Source of the DNA: Gilvimarinus chinensis DSM 19667
GTDB lineage: Bacteria; Pseudomonadota; Gammaproteobacteria; Pseudomonadales; Cellvibrionaceae
DNA length: 64,000 bases
Assembly (NCBI RefSeq): GCF_000377745.1
Contig: NZ_KB898706.1
Coordinates: forward strand, 1,015,955 to 1,079,954
Direction: 5' to 3'
Below, piece by piece: positions 7,465-16,336 of this stretch. The position numbers were made by a program, and so were the translations under genes. Under the pieces are notes generated by a model, which was given only the letters and a program-made list of their open reading frames with translations, was not told where the DNA came from and searched no databases. Every line of letters begins with the position of its first letter. Position 1 is the stretch's first letter.

Positions 7465-8367
7465 ATGAGACCGTTGCAATACATTTCTACATTATGGTTG
7501 TTCATTGTATTGGGTATAAGTGTTAGTGCTTGGGGACGCACGGTTGTTCTCGATGCGGATACGGCTAATGAAGTGGATGACCCTTATGCAATCGTCAAGG
7601 CGTTTTCTGTGCCGGGTTGGAATATCGTCGCGTTGAATGCCGCACAGTGGCAGGCAAGCCAATGGGCCTCCCCGGATACCATGGAGCAGAGCTTTCGGAT
7701 GAACCAGGAGATGGCGGCTTATCTGGAGTTTCCATCAAGCGTAAAAGTTTTGCGCGGGGCGCATCGCAGAATCTTCGATTGGGGAGAAGATCGAGCGATA
7801 TACTCTTCCGCTAGCCACCATTTAATTGGGCTTGCGCAGCAGGCTAAAAGCAATGAACCGATTACTGTTATCGCCTTAGGGGCGCTAACCAATATCGCCT
7901 CCGCTTTACTTATTGCCCCAGAAATAGCCTCAAAGATCGAGGTCTATTGGTTGGGTACGACCTTGTCCCCTGATTCTAACCGATTAGAGTTTTTAGATTT
8001 CAACCCTCTGATGGACCCTCAAGCGGTTGATGTCTTGCTCGATTCGCAAGTGCAATTGCATATTCTTCCGGTGAGCAGTCTGGGGGCTTACCAGGCCGAT
8101 TTCACAAAAGCTAAACAACATTTTTTAGGCAAAGGCGAGCTTGGTGATTACTTGATTCGGCGCTGGAGAGAGCATGGAGATGGCGGAAAGTACCAGCGCA
8201 TACTATGGGATGTCGCTTTAATTCAGGCGGTGCAATACCCAGAGAGGTTTACGAAGAAAAAGATCTCTGCGTACCCGAATAGTAACCTGTGGGTGTATGC
8301 CGAGGTGGATAATGAGTTTTTGCTGAAAGACCTTTACCAAAGTATCGAAGATCGTCTACAAAAATAA
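7465..8367 (+). CDS. Exported nucleoside-hydrolase-fold protein
   Basis: The 300-residue protein has a signal peptide (about residues 1-24) and then the N-terminal metal-binding signature of the inosine/uridine nucleoside hydrolase fold, in the variant DADTANEVDD (residues 30-39), rather than the DTDPGxDD of classical enzymes. TVIALGALTNIASAL matches the conserved ALGPLTNxA strand. The variant motif plus export suggests a member of the nucleoside-hydrolase-like group acting on glycosides outside the cytosol, not purine/pyrimidine salvage. GGAGA precedes the ATG. It sits between the GH5-like gene and the ThuA/dehydrogenase chimera, with 13- and 26-base gaps, so co-transcription is likely. Enzymatic substrate unknown. 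Confidence 0.78.
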   Translation: MRPLQYISTLWLFIVLGISVSAWGRTVVLDADTANEVDDPYAIVKAFSVPGWNIVALNAAQWQASQWASPDTMEQSFRMNQEMAAYLEFPSSVKVLRGAHRRIFDWGEDRAIYSSASHHLIGLAQQAKSNEPITVIALGALTNIASALLIAPEIASKIEVYWLGTTLSPDSNRLEFLDFNPLMDPQAVDVLLDSQVQLHILPVSSLGAYQADFTKAKQHFLGKGELGDYLIRRWREHGDGGKYQRILWDVALIQAVQYPERFTKKKISAYPNSNLWVYAEVDNEFLLKDLYQSIEDRLQK

Positions 8368-8393
8368 ACGCGTAAATATTATAGGACAGGGCA

Positions 8394-11300
8394 ATGAAAA
8401 GAATAACGGCCACACTGCTAGCAACCTTTTTACTTTCGATTGTTGTTCAATCGAAAGCCGGTGGACTTCCCTATCTGGTATTTGAGCCTCAGGAAAAGCT
8501 GGACCGAGACAAGCACATTGTAATTGTAACCGGAGATGAAGAGTATCGCTCGGAAGAGTGGGGGCCGATGCTTGCCAAAATCTTCAGCAAAAAGCACGGT
8601 TTTAAAACCACTGTGCTGTTTGCACAGAACGATGAGGGTATTGTTGACCCGAACAACATTTACAACATTCCCGGTATGGAGCTGCTGAAGCAAGCTGACT
8701 TGATGGTGCTGGGCACGCGCTGGCGCAAGCTGCCCGAGGAGCAGATGCTGCCGGTGCTGGATTATCTCAACGCGGCCAAGCCGATTATCGCCCTGCGCAC
8801 CGCCACGCATCCGTTTAACAACGACGAAGAGTATGGCGGTTACGACTGGAAAAACTTTGGTCGCGAAATCGTGGGTGAAAACTGGTTGAACCATCACGGA
8901 GAACACAAAGTTCAGGGCGGTCGCTCGGTGGTTAATCCCGCGCAAAAGAACCATCCTCTGCTCAATGGTGTGGAGCCATTTTTCACCTACTCGGATATTT
9001 ACGGCATTGAACACCTAAACAATGTTGAAGCGGATGTGTTGTTGCGCGGTGCCGTGACCGAGTCGCTCGACCCACAGTCGCCTGCGGTAGAAGGTGAGTT
9101 GAACAGCCCGATGATGCCGCTGGCTTGGCTCAAGCCTTACCCTGCGCCCAATGGCAAAGAGGGGGTGTGCTTTGCCACTACTGCCGGTGCCGCTGTCGAT
9201 TTAGTGGATGAAAATCTGCGCCGCCTGGTCGTCAACGCCGCTTATCACTTGCTGGGTTACGATGTGCCCCAACAGGCCGATGTAACACCGATTGATCGTT
9301 TTGAACCCTCTTTTTACGGGTTTCAGGACAAAGACTATTTTGTTAAACGCGGTCTGACTATCGACGACTTTGCCTTAGGTCGTTCCGGTCGCGCTATCCT
9401 CAGCGAAGAAGACGCTCAGTGGTTAAGCAAAAGTAAGCTGGCGAGCGAGGTTGATGTTGAATTTGATAAAGACGATTCCGTTGCCATTGTCGGCAATGGT
9501 TTGGCCGAGCGGATGCTGCATTACGGCTTTTTCGAAAGTCAGCTATACGCCCGCAATGCCGGTAAGAACCTGAGCATTCACAACCTGGCGCGTCCGGGCA
9601 TGACGCCTGTGTTCCGTCCTCACCCTTCGCGCGATACTCAGTGGCTGTTCCCAGAAGCGGCAGAGCTTTACCCGGAGCTTGCCGAGCACAGTGGCGTGGG
9701 TACTCACCCAAGCCCGGATGAATGGCTGGAGAAAATCGAGGCCGACAAGATCTTTGCCTTCTTTGGTTTTAACGAGTCGTTCGATGGCCCCGAGGGCCTA
9801 GAGCGCTTTAAGAAAGAGCTGCGCGCTTACATCAAGCACACCCGCGCCCAGCGTTACAACGGCAAAAGTGCTCCTGAGTTAGTCTTGGTCTCGCCCATCG
9901 CTTTCCAGGATTTGTCCGCTGATCACGATCTGCCTAAGGGTAAAGAGCAAAACCGCAACCTTGCGCTTTACACTCAGGCCATGGCCGAAGTGGCGCAAGA
10001 AGCCGATGTGGACTTTATCGATATCTATACCCCCACACGTCGCTGGTTTGTTGAGTCGACCGAGCAGCTTACCGTTAATGGTGCGCATCTAAACCAAGAG
10101 GGTTATGAGCGTTTAGCGGCTGAGTTGGCGCAGCAGTTAATGGCCGATCAAGGTCAGACCCCGAGCGATGAGCTGGTGTCACTGGTGGTGGAGAAAAACG
10201 TCCACTGGTTTAACCATTACCAAATGCCCAATGGTGTGCATGTTGATGGTCGTCGCTTTGAGCCATACGGCCCCGACAACTATCCGGCAGAAAAGAAAAA
10301 AACCTGGCAGTTAACGCAAAACCGCCAGGCGGAAATTTGGGCGCTGGTGCAAGGTAAGCGTTTTGATAGACAAGCGGCTGATGCCAAAACCGTGACCTTG
10401 CCAGAGGTGCAAACCAATGCGCCCGAGCGTGCCGAGCAGCAGTATTTGTACGGTAGGGACGCGTTAGAGCGCTTTAGCCTGGCCCCAGGTTACGAAATTG
10501 AGTTGTTTGTATCGGAAAAAGAGTTCCCCAATATGGCGAACCCGGTACAGCTGACTTTCGATGGTAAGGGGCGCTTGTGGGTCGCGGTAATGCCGAGCTA
10601 CCCTCACTATCGCCCCGGCGACCCAGCGCCCAACGATAAAATTCTGATTTACGAAGACACCGACGGCGACGGCAAAGCCGATAAAGAAACCGTGTTTGCC
10701 GACAAGTTGCATCTGCCGATTGGTTTTGAGCTGACGCCCGAAGGTGTGTTTGTATCTCAGGCGCCAAACCTGGTGCGTCTGCGCGATACCGACAATGACG
10801 ATCGCGCCGATGTGCGCGACATTATTATGAGTGGCTTTGACACTCACGATACTCACCATGCCATCAGCGCATTTACCCGCGACCCCTGGGGTGGTTTGAT
10901 TTTCGCCGAGGGCGTGTTTTTGCACACCAATGTGGAAACCGCCTATGGCCCAGTGCGTGCGGTAAACGGTGGGTTTTATCGTTTTGAGCCGCGCAGCCAT
11001 AAACTGGAGCGCATTGTACAAACCCATATCCCCAACCCCTGGGGTGTGGCTTTCGATCGCTGGGGGCAGGGCTTTTTCTTGTCCACCTCCAACCCGGATA
11101 TGCATTGGATGCTGCCGGTTGAACTTGCCACTCATTATGGTCAGTTGACCGTGGGCACTGAATCATTGATTGAGTCTGATCATCGGGTGCGCCCGACCTC
11201 GGGTTTGATTTTTGTCTCCAGTGATCACTTCCCCAAAGAAGTGCAGGGCGACTTTATCCTCAACAACTCCATCGGCTTTTTGGGTGCCAAACAGCACCGT

Positions 11301-12494
11301 CTGAACGACGACGGCGCGGGTTACACCAGTAAGTTCGTGATGGATTTATTTAAATCCAGCGATCCGAACTTCCGTGCGGTGGATTTGGACTTCTCCCCGG
11401 ATGGTTCGCTCTATGTGGTGGATTGGCACAACCAGTTGATCGGCCACATGCAGCACAATGCTCGCGACCCGCTGCGAGATCATGCGCACGGTCGTATTTA
11501 TCGCATTACCCATAAAAAAGGTAAGTTGTCGCCGGTACCGGATCTGACCACTAAGTCGCCCGAGCAATTGCTAACCATGCTCCCCAAGGCTGACTGGCAT
11601 CAGCGTATGCGCATCTATCGCGAACTGCGCAAACTGCCGGCTCATGAAGTGGCCCAGCAACGCGCTCAGTGGCTCTTAGCGTTGCGCACTGCTGGCGAGT
11701 TGAATGAGTATCGTCAGCTTGAAGCTTTGTGGTTGGATAACCGCTCGCTGGATACCGGCCTGGTGCGCTCACTGCTTGAAGCCGATGACTTTAGAGTGCG
11801 CGCCGCCGCTGTGGAAGCGCTGCGTTATCACCGCGAGCAGTTCGACGATACCCGGGCTCTGTTGCTGCAAGCCGCCGCCGATAAGCACCCACGTGTGCGT
11901 TTGGAAGCGGTCGTAGCGTCTACCTGGTTGAACGATAAGCGCGCCTTGCAGGTGGTGCAAAAAGCGGCCGAGCAGCCCGTGGATGCCTGGGCCCGTCAGG
12001 CGTATCTGCAGGCCGCCGCTTATTGGGGGGGCAAGGTGGACTTGCCAGCGGTTGAGTCCGAAGAGCAAGAACGCGATTTGCCGCCCGAGGTAGCCGCTGT
12101 GTGGGAAGAGGGGCGTGAAATCTACCGCCGCGAAGGTTACTGCGCAACCTGTCACCAGGAAGATGGTAATGGTCTGCCGGCGGCGCAGTTCCCGCCTTTG
12201 GCTGGCACCGAGTGGGTGACAGGTAATCCCGCGCGTTTGATTGATATTGCGCTCAACGGTCTGACAGGCCCAATTGACGTTAACGGTCGTCACTACCCAG
12301 GTCATGTGCCCATGACGCAGTTTAAAGGTTTGCTCAATGATCAGGAGATGGCAGCGGTGCTGACCTATGTGCGCAACGCGTTTGGCAACAGCGCTTCAGC
12401 CATTACCCCAGAGCAGGTTGAAAAAGTGCGCGCCGAAACGGCCGACAAAACCGGCTTTTGGTTGGCGCCAGAGCTAAATCAGAAATACCCCTAG
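8394..12494 (+). CDS. 1366-residue exported chimera: ThuA + SGNH-like + PVC-type dehydrogenase + HEAT-like + cytochrome c
   Basis: A signal peptide ends near residue 22 (VVQSKA). Domains in order: ThuA-like flavodoxin-fold domain (about 30-300: HIVIVTGDEEYRSEEWGP, ALRTATHPF); SGNH-hydrolase-like domain (about 358-585: SVAIVGNGLAERM, block V NGAHLNQEGY with His565); PVC-type dehydrogenase beta-propeller (about 695-1040: GYEIELFVSEKEFPNMANP, DGDGKADKETVFAD, PNPWGVAFD, HGRIYRITHKKG); HEAT-like helices (about 1120-1220); class I cytochrome c with CATCH at 1250-1254 and a likely axial Met1307 in VPMTQF. Such fusions are common in Planctomycetes and Verrucomicrobia. The SGNH block I reads GNG, not GDS, so the catalytic Ser is absent. 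Expected role: periplasmic oxidation of a sugar or glycoside with electrons passed to the fused haem. It is last in the GH5 operon; substrate unknown. Confidence 0.85.
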   Translation: MKRITATLLATFLLSIVVQSKAGGLPYLVFEPQEKLDRDKHIVIVTGDEEYRSEEWGPMLAKIFSKKHGFKTTVLFAQNDEGIVDPNNIYNIPGMELLKQADLMVLGTRWRKLPEEQMLPVLDYLNAAKPIIALRTATHPFNNDEEYGGYDWKNFGREIVGENWLNHHGEHKVQGGRSVVNPAQKNHPLLNGVEPFFTYSDIYGIEHLNNVEADVLLRGAVTESLDPQSPAVEGELNSPMMPLAWLKPYPAPNGKEGVCFATTAGAAVDLVDENLRRLVVNAAYHLLGYDVPQQADVTPIDRFEPSFYGFQDKDYFVKRGLTIDDFALGRSGRAILSEEDAQWLSKSKLASEVDVEFDKDDSVAIVGNGLAERMLHYGFFESQLYARNAGKNLSIHNLARPGMTPVFRPHPSRDTQWLFPEAAELYPELAEHSGVGTHPSPDEWLEKIEADKIFAFFGFNESFDGPEGLERFKKELRAYIKHTRAQRYNGKSAPELVLVSPIAFQDLSADHDLPKGKEQNRNLALYTQAMAEVAQEADVDFIDIYTPTRRWFVESTEQLTVNGAHLNQEGYERLAAELAQQLMADQGQTPSDELVSLVVEKNVHWFNHYQMPNGVHVDGRRFEPYGPDNYPAEKKKTWQLTQNRQAEIWALVQGKRFDRQAADAKTVTLPEVQTNAPERAEQQYLYGRDALERFSLAPGYEIELFVSEKEFPNMANPVQLTFDGKGRLWVAVMPSYPHYRPGDPAPNDKILIYEDTDGDGKADKETVFADKLHLPIGFELTPEGVFVSQAPNLVRLRDTDNDDRADVRDIIMSGFDTHDTHHAISAFTRDPWGGLIFAEGVFLHTNVETAYGPVRAVNGGFYRFEPRSHKLERIVQTHIPNPWGVAFDRWGQGFFLSTSNPDMHWMLPVELATHYGQLTVGTESLIESDHRVRPTSGLIFVSSDHFPKEVQGDFILNNSIGFLGAKQHRLNDDGAGYTSKFVMDLFKSSDPNFRAVDLDFSPDGSLYVVDWHNQLIGHMQHNARDPLRDHAHGRIYRITHKKGKLSPVPDLTTKSPEQLLTMLPKADWHQRMRIYRELRKLPAHEVAQQRAQWLLALRTAGELNEYRQLEALWLDNRSLDTGLVRSLLEADDFRVRAAAVEALRYHREQFDDTRALLLQAAADKHPRVRLEAVVASTWLNDKRALQVVQKAAEQPVDAWARQAYLQAAAYWGGKVDLPAVESEEQERDLPPEVAAVWEEGREIYRREGYCATCHQEDGNGLPAAQFPPLAGTEWVTGNPARLIDIALNGLTGPIDVNGRHYPGHVPMTQFKGLLNDQEMAAVLTYVRNAFGNSASAITPEQVEKVRAETADKTGFWLAPELNQKYP

Positions 12495-12882
12495 CCACCC
12501 ATGGGTAAAGACTTTCTGGCCCCAGCAGGTGCATCAATAACTACTGTGGGACAGATTGCAAGCGCAGCCTATTAAAAGCAGGATAAGTTTTCCCTCTGGC
12601 TATTGCGCGCTAGAGAGCGCGCTTCATCCACTGCACTCATACAGAAATTAAACGTTCATTCACTTAGTCGTTTCTATGTGCAAATTGGGCGTGGTGCTGA
12701 GCTGCCGTCAAATTGCTTTCCTTGTACCGACCATCCACATTTAAATTATAAACACCTTGCAGTTTTAGAGTCTGTGCAACTTTTGCGTAACTCGCGAGTC
12801 GTATGCACGGTGGCGAAGCTGCCATTCATACAATAAGACAGTAGCCATTGGATATTGGGGGTTATCTTATCAAGGAGTTGAA
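12495..12882. other. 388-bp intergenic region after the chimera gene
   Basis: No supported gene. GCGCGCT (12605-12611) and AGCGCGC (12616-12622) form a 7-bp GC hairpin about 110 bases after the chimera stop, without a T-run. A 77-codon open frame at 12603-12836 lacks a ribosome-binding site and family features. The 3' end carries AAGGAG for the next gene. Confidence 0.5.
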
Positions 12883-13767
12883 ATGCAATCTGAAATCGTT
12901 AGAAAACCCTTAGCCCTGCTCGCGTTTATCTCTCTTCCCGCAGCCGCAGCTCCCTATCAGTGGGAAGTCGGAGGCGACTACCTAAGTAAGGATTATGATT
13001 CCGTCGTTGTTGGCGATGGAGACGACTATAAGCTGTGGGGCGCCTATTACCTGAGTCCAGTGACAACCGATAAAGGGCCGCTGGCTGAGGCGGCTTTTTT
13101 ATCCCGTGCCAGTAATGTTTCAATTGACCTGGCCAATGAGCAATACAGTTCGGATTATTATTACGAGTACCGAGTGTGTGCCTCGGGATCGAATTGCATG
13201 GCTACACAATACGGCCGTTCCATAGAGAATAATAAAGCAACGCTCGGATTTGAGTACTATTTGCCCGACTCTTGGTTGTATGTTGCGGGCAGTTATCAAT
13301 ACTTGGACCGGAGCTATGAGTCAAAAAGGTCTGTGGGCGGGGAACCTGTTTTTTCGCAATCTTCCAGTACGCATGAATACTGGTCTGCCTCTGTCGGTGT
13401 GACGCCGTTAGAGGGCTGGTTGCTGGCGGCTCAGTTTGGTGAAGGGGGCGATGGCGAATTGTTCGCGGGCGAGGCGGCGATTAGCAGTAAGTATTTATGG
13501 CAGCTTGGCGGTGATAGGGCGCTAAATGTAGAAGGAACTTATTTTGTTGATAATGGCTACAACGACTGGCAGATTGGGGCTGATTTTTACCTCAATAAAA
13601 CTCTGAGCCTTGGTGCCAGCTATGCAGATAATCAATCTTCCGAAATTCGTTTGAAAAAGTTTGTAACGGATTCAATAGCGCTGGAGGCCAGCTATATTGA
13701 GTTTGAAGAAGATTATGGTTATCAAAGTGGCGATGGGTTTTCTGTGGGTGTTAGTACGCGATTTTAA
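12883..13767 (+). CDS. Outer-membrane beta-barrel (putative porin) paralogue 3
   Basis: A 294-residue exported barrel protein with AAGGAG seven bases before its ATG and a signal peptide ending near PAAAA. It shares with the paralogues at 3338 and 4358 the YYLSPVTTDKGPLAEAAFLS segment, a loop Cys pair (CASGSNC), EYWSASVGVTPLEGW, DWQIGADFYL and the terminal VGVSTRF ending in Phe. It lies 388 bases downstream of the ThuA/dehydrogenase chimera, so the exported operon is bracketed by members of one barrel family. The barrel may be a specific uptake channel; no substrate can be read from the sequence. Confidence 0.72.
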   Translation: MQSEIVRKPLALLAFISLPAAAAPYQWEVGGDYLSKDYDSVVVGDGDDYKLWGAYYLSPVTTDKGPLAEAAFLSRASNVSIDLANEQYSSDYYYEYRVCASGSNCMATQYGRSIENNKATLGFEYYLPDSWLYVAGSYQYLDRSYESKRSVGGEPVFSQSSSTHEYWSASVGVTPLEGWLLAAQFGEGGDGELFAGEAAISSKYLWQLGGDRALNVEGTYFVDNGYNDWQIGADFYLNKTLSLGASYADNQSSEIRLKKFVTDSIALEASYIEFEEDYGYQSGDGFSVGVSTRF

Positions 13768-13791
13768 GCGTATTAAGGTAGGTTAAATAAA

Positions 13792-13820
13792 AGAGGGCCA
13801 GTCCAGCTGGCCCTCTTTCT
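13792..13820. terminator. Bidirectional terminator between barrel paralogue 3 and aroA
   Basis: AGAGGGCCAG pairs with CTGGCCCTCT around a short loop and runs into T residues on the plus side and AAAATAAA on the other, between two convergent genes. Confidence 0.85.
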
Positions 13821-13838
13821 TAATCTCTTTAAAGTGAC

Positions 13839-15125
13839 TTAAGCCTGGCTGATGCGGGCAAACTCATCAAAGTAAGTGGGGAAGGTTTTTGACGTGCACT
13901 TGGGGTCATTGATAATAATATCCGCATCACCAAAGCTTGCCAGGGAAAAGCACATGGCCATGCGGTGATCGTTATAGGTATCAATCGCCGCCGAGGTCAT
14001 TTTTTCCGGTGGTTCAATGTGAATATAGTCTTCACCTTCTTCAACCACGGCGCCAACTTTGCGCAGCTCGGTGGCCATGGCGGCTAAGCGATCGGTTTCT
14101 TTCACACGCCAGTTGTAAATGTTGCGGATGCGTGTAGCGCCTTCGGCAAATAGCGCGGTGGTGGCGATGGTCATGGCGGCATCGGGAATGTGGTTTAAGT
14201 CGACATCCACACCGTGTAATTCACCTGTACCTTCCACTTCAATCCACATATCCGAGTAGGTGACCTTGGCCCCCATTTGCTCAAGTACCTCGGCAAATTT
14301 CGCATCGCCCTGAATGCTGGCGCTGCCGGTACCGTGTACTTTCACAGGCCCTTTACCGATGGCGGCGGCGGCCAGAAAATAAGACGCGGAAGAGGCATCC
14401 CCCTCAACCATAATCTCGCCCGGTGTTTGGTATTGCTGGCCACCGGTAACGGTAAACGACTGGTAATTGTTGTTGGCAACCTGTACGCCAAACTTGGCCA
14501 TGGTGTCCAGGGTAATATCAATATAGGGCTTGGATACCAACTCGCCTTCGACATTAATCTGGGTGTCACCGGTAAACAGCGGCGCCACCATCAGCAGCGC
14601 GGTAAGGTACTGGCTGGAAATATTGCCTTTGATGGACACTTCGCCGCCCGCCAAGGGTTTGCCGTTAATTTCCAGTGGGGGAAAGCCGTCGTCTTTCAGG
14701 TAGGTTACGTCCGCGCCCAGAGGGGCGAGTGCATCAATCAAATCGCCGATGGGGCGCTCGTACATGCGTGGCTCGCCGGTGATGGTAAAGGTGCCGTCGC
14801 TGATAGCCAGCGCTGCGGTTAAAGGGCGCACGGCGGTGCCAGCGTTGCCCAAAAACAGGGTTTGCGGCTCGCTGACGCTAAAGGCACGCCCCAGGCCTGT
14901 CACCACACAGGTGCGGCGGTCGTCGGCCAGTTGGTAGTCAACCCCTAAAGCGCTGAGCGCGGTGAGCATATGGCGCACGTCGTCGCTGTCGAGCAAGTTG
15001 GTGATGGTGGTTTGCCCTTTGGCCAAAGCCGCCAGCAGCAGTATGCGGTTTGACAGGCTTTTCGAGCCGGGTAGGGTCACTTCACCGCGAACGGTGCTGA
15101 TGGGTTTAAGCGTCAGGGTTTCCAT
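13839..15125 (-). CDS. aroA: 3-phosphoshikimate 1-carboxyvinyltransferase (EPSP synthase)
   Basis: AroA transfers enolpyruvate from PEP to shikimate-3-phosphate in the chorismate pathway. The ATG at 15125 gives 428 residues beginning [10 protein letters not shown], which matches the E. coli-type N-terminus; an upstream TTG would add five residues. [18 protein letters not shown] (about 21-38) and [11 protein letters not shown] (about 93-103) are the two signature regions of class I enzymes, with GNAGTAMRPL-type Gly/Pro residues associated with glyphosate sensitivity. [11 protein letters not shown] and [12 protein letters not shown] complete the active site. Downstream (plus-strand left) it converges with barrel paralogue 3. 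Confidence 0.97.
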   Translation of the reverse strand: METLTLKPISTVRGEVTLPGSKSLSNRILLLAALAKGQTTITNLLDSDDVRHMLTALSALGVDYQLADDRRTCVVTGLGRAFSVSEPQTLFLGNAGTAVRPLTAALAISDGTFTITGEPRMYERPIGDLIDALAPLGADVTYLKDDGFPPLEINGKPLAGGEVSIKGNISSQYLTALLMVAPLFTGDTQINVEGELVSKPYIDITLDTMAKFGVQVANNNYQSFTVTGGQQYQTPGEIMVEGDASSASYFLAAAAIGKGPVKVHGTGSASIQGDAKFAEVLEQMGAKVTYSDMWIEVEGTGELHGVDVDLNHIPDAAMTIATTALFAEGATRIRNIYNWRVKETDRLAAMATELRKVGAVVEEGEDYIHIEPPEKMTSAAIDTYNDHRMAMCFSLASFGDADIIINDPKCTSKTFPTYFDEFARISQA

Positions 15126-15235
15126 GAATCTTGCTCGCAACGGGAAAAAGCGGGCATTTTACCTAATGCTTGCCGGTGGTGCCATGGCAACGATGATGCC
15201 GGGCGTCTGCTGGCGGACGCCCGGCGACGGTTGGG

Positions 15236-16228
15236 TCATTCGAAATCGTAGCGAAGGGGGAGCTTGGCGCGTATCTGATCCAGGACTTTCATGATGGCCA
15301 CGGATTCATCCAGTGGAATAATCGGGCTCTCGCCGAGGCCTGCACGCAAGCAGCGGGCGGCTTCTTCCACCTGATGGACAAAACCGTTTTCGGCGTTCTC
15401 GGCACCGACTGTACCGGTATGAGTGTATTCTCGGCCTTCAATCTGTTTCAGGGTGTATTCACTTTGACCCTGAAAGTTTTCATAGGCAAGGGTCCCGGCG
15501 TCGCCGTACAGTGTCATTTCCTGGCCCAGCATCAGGTTAAAGCTGGTGTTGACGGTGGCCAGTACGGGGCCTGGGAAACGCAGCTGAAAACTGGTGATCT
15601 CATCCACCCCAGTGTCGGTAAATACGCACTGGGCGCTCACCACCTCGGGCAGCTTGCCCAATGCCGCGCACAGCATGCTCACCGGGTAAATCCCCATGTC
15701 CAGGGTGACGCCACCGGCCACCGCCGGGTCGTACAGCCGACCGCGGTAGTGATCGGGCGCAATACCGCCAAAGGTCACGTGGGCGGCTTTCACCTGGCCG
15801 ATGGCGCCTTCGCTGATGTGTTCTTTCAGTGAGAGCATGCTGGGCAGAAAACGCGTCCAGATGGCTTCCATGACAAAGCATTTCGTGGCTCGCGCCTTGT
15901 CGACAATGGCTTGGGCTTCAGCGGCGTTGACGGTAAAAGGTTTTTCGATCACCAGATTCTTGCCGTGTTCTAAAGCCAGCAAGGCGTTGTCAGCGTGAAA
16001 GTTATGGGTGGTGGCGATGTAGACCACATCAATGTCATCTCGCGTTAGCAGGCTTTCATAGGTTTCGGCCGTAATGTCGTATTCAGCCGCAAAGGCGTCG
16101 GCTTTGTTGGGGGTGCGTGAGGCAACCGCTAATAATTGGTTGTCCTTGGCAAGGTTAATGGCCTCGGCCATTTTATGGGCAATAACACCGGCACCTAAAA
16201 TGCCCCAGCGGATGGTTGGATCGGTCAC
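15236..16228 (-). CDS. Gfo/Idh/MocA-family NAD(P)-dependent oxidoreductase
   Basis: A 330-residue cytosolic enzyme of the Gfo/Idh/MocA family, which oxidises or reduces sugars, polyols or related compounds with NAD(P). It starts at a GTG (16228) preceded by AGGAGAG. The Rossmann motif is WGILGAGVIAHKMA (8-21). The family Lys is in VIEKPFTVN (about residues 93-101), and GGVTLDMGIYPVSM holds the downstream D-x-G-x-Y active-site region. The sequence resembles the trans-1,2-dihydrobenzene-1,2-diol/xylose dehydrogenase subgroup, but substrate cannot be fixed. It is the gene upstream of aroA on the same strand, with about 110 bases between. Confidence 0.85.
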   Translation of the reverse strand: MTDPTIRWGILGAGVIAHKMAEAINLAKDNQLLAVASRTPNKADAFAAEYDITAETYESLLTRDDIDVVYIATTHNFHADNALLALEHGKNLVIEKPFTVNAAEAQAIVDKARATKCFVMEAIWTRFLPSMLSLKEHISEGAIGQVKAAHVTFGGIAPDHYRGRLYDPAVAGGVTLDMGIYPVSMLCAALGKLPEVVSAQCVFTDTGVDEITSFQLRFPGPVLATVNTSFNLMLGQEMTLYGDAGTLAYENFQGQSEYTLKQIEGREYTHTGTVGAENAENGFVHQVEEAARCLRAGLGESPIIPLDESVAIMKVLDQIRAKLPLRYDFE

Positions 16229-16336
16229 AGTTCGCTCTCCTATTCATTTTTTATCAGTTTGCGGTAGAGCCTAATCTACGGTCAAATAGCAACGTGAATT
16301 CTTATCATTTATTTACCCGAGCAGTGGTCAAAGCTT

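Noticed and set aside
10464-11135. 223-codon open frame on the minus strand inside the chimera gene
   Set aside because: It lies fully antisense to a strongly coding region with clear domain motifs and has no family features of its own; GC-rich codon shadow.
12603-12836. 77-codon frame between the chimera and barrel paralogue 3
   Set aside because: No ribosome-binding site, no signal or domain; contains a GC hairpin at its start.
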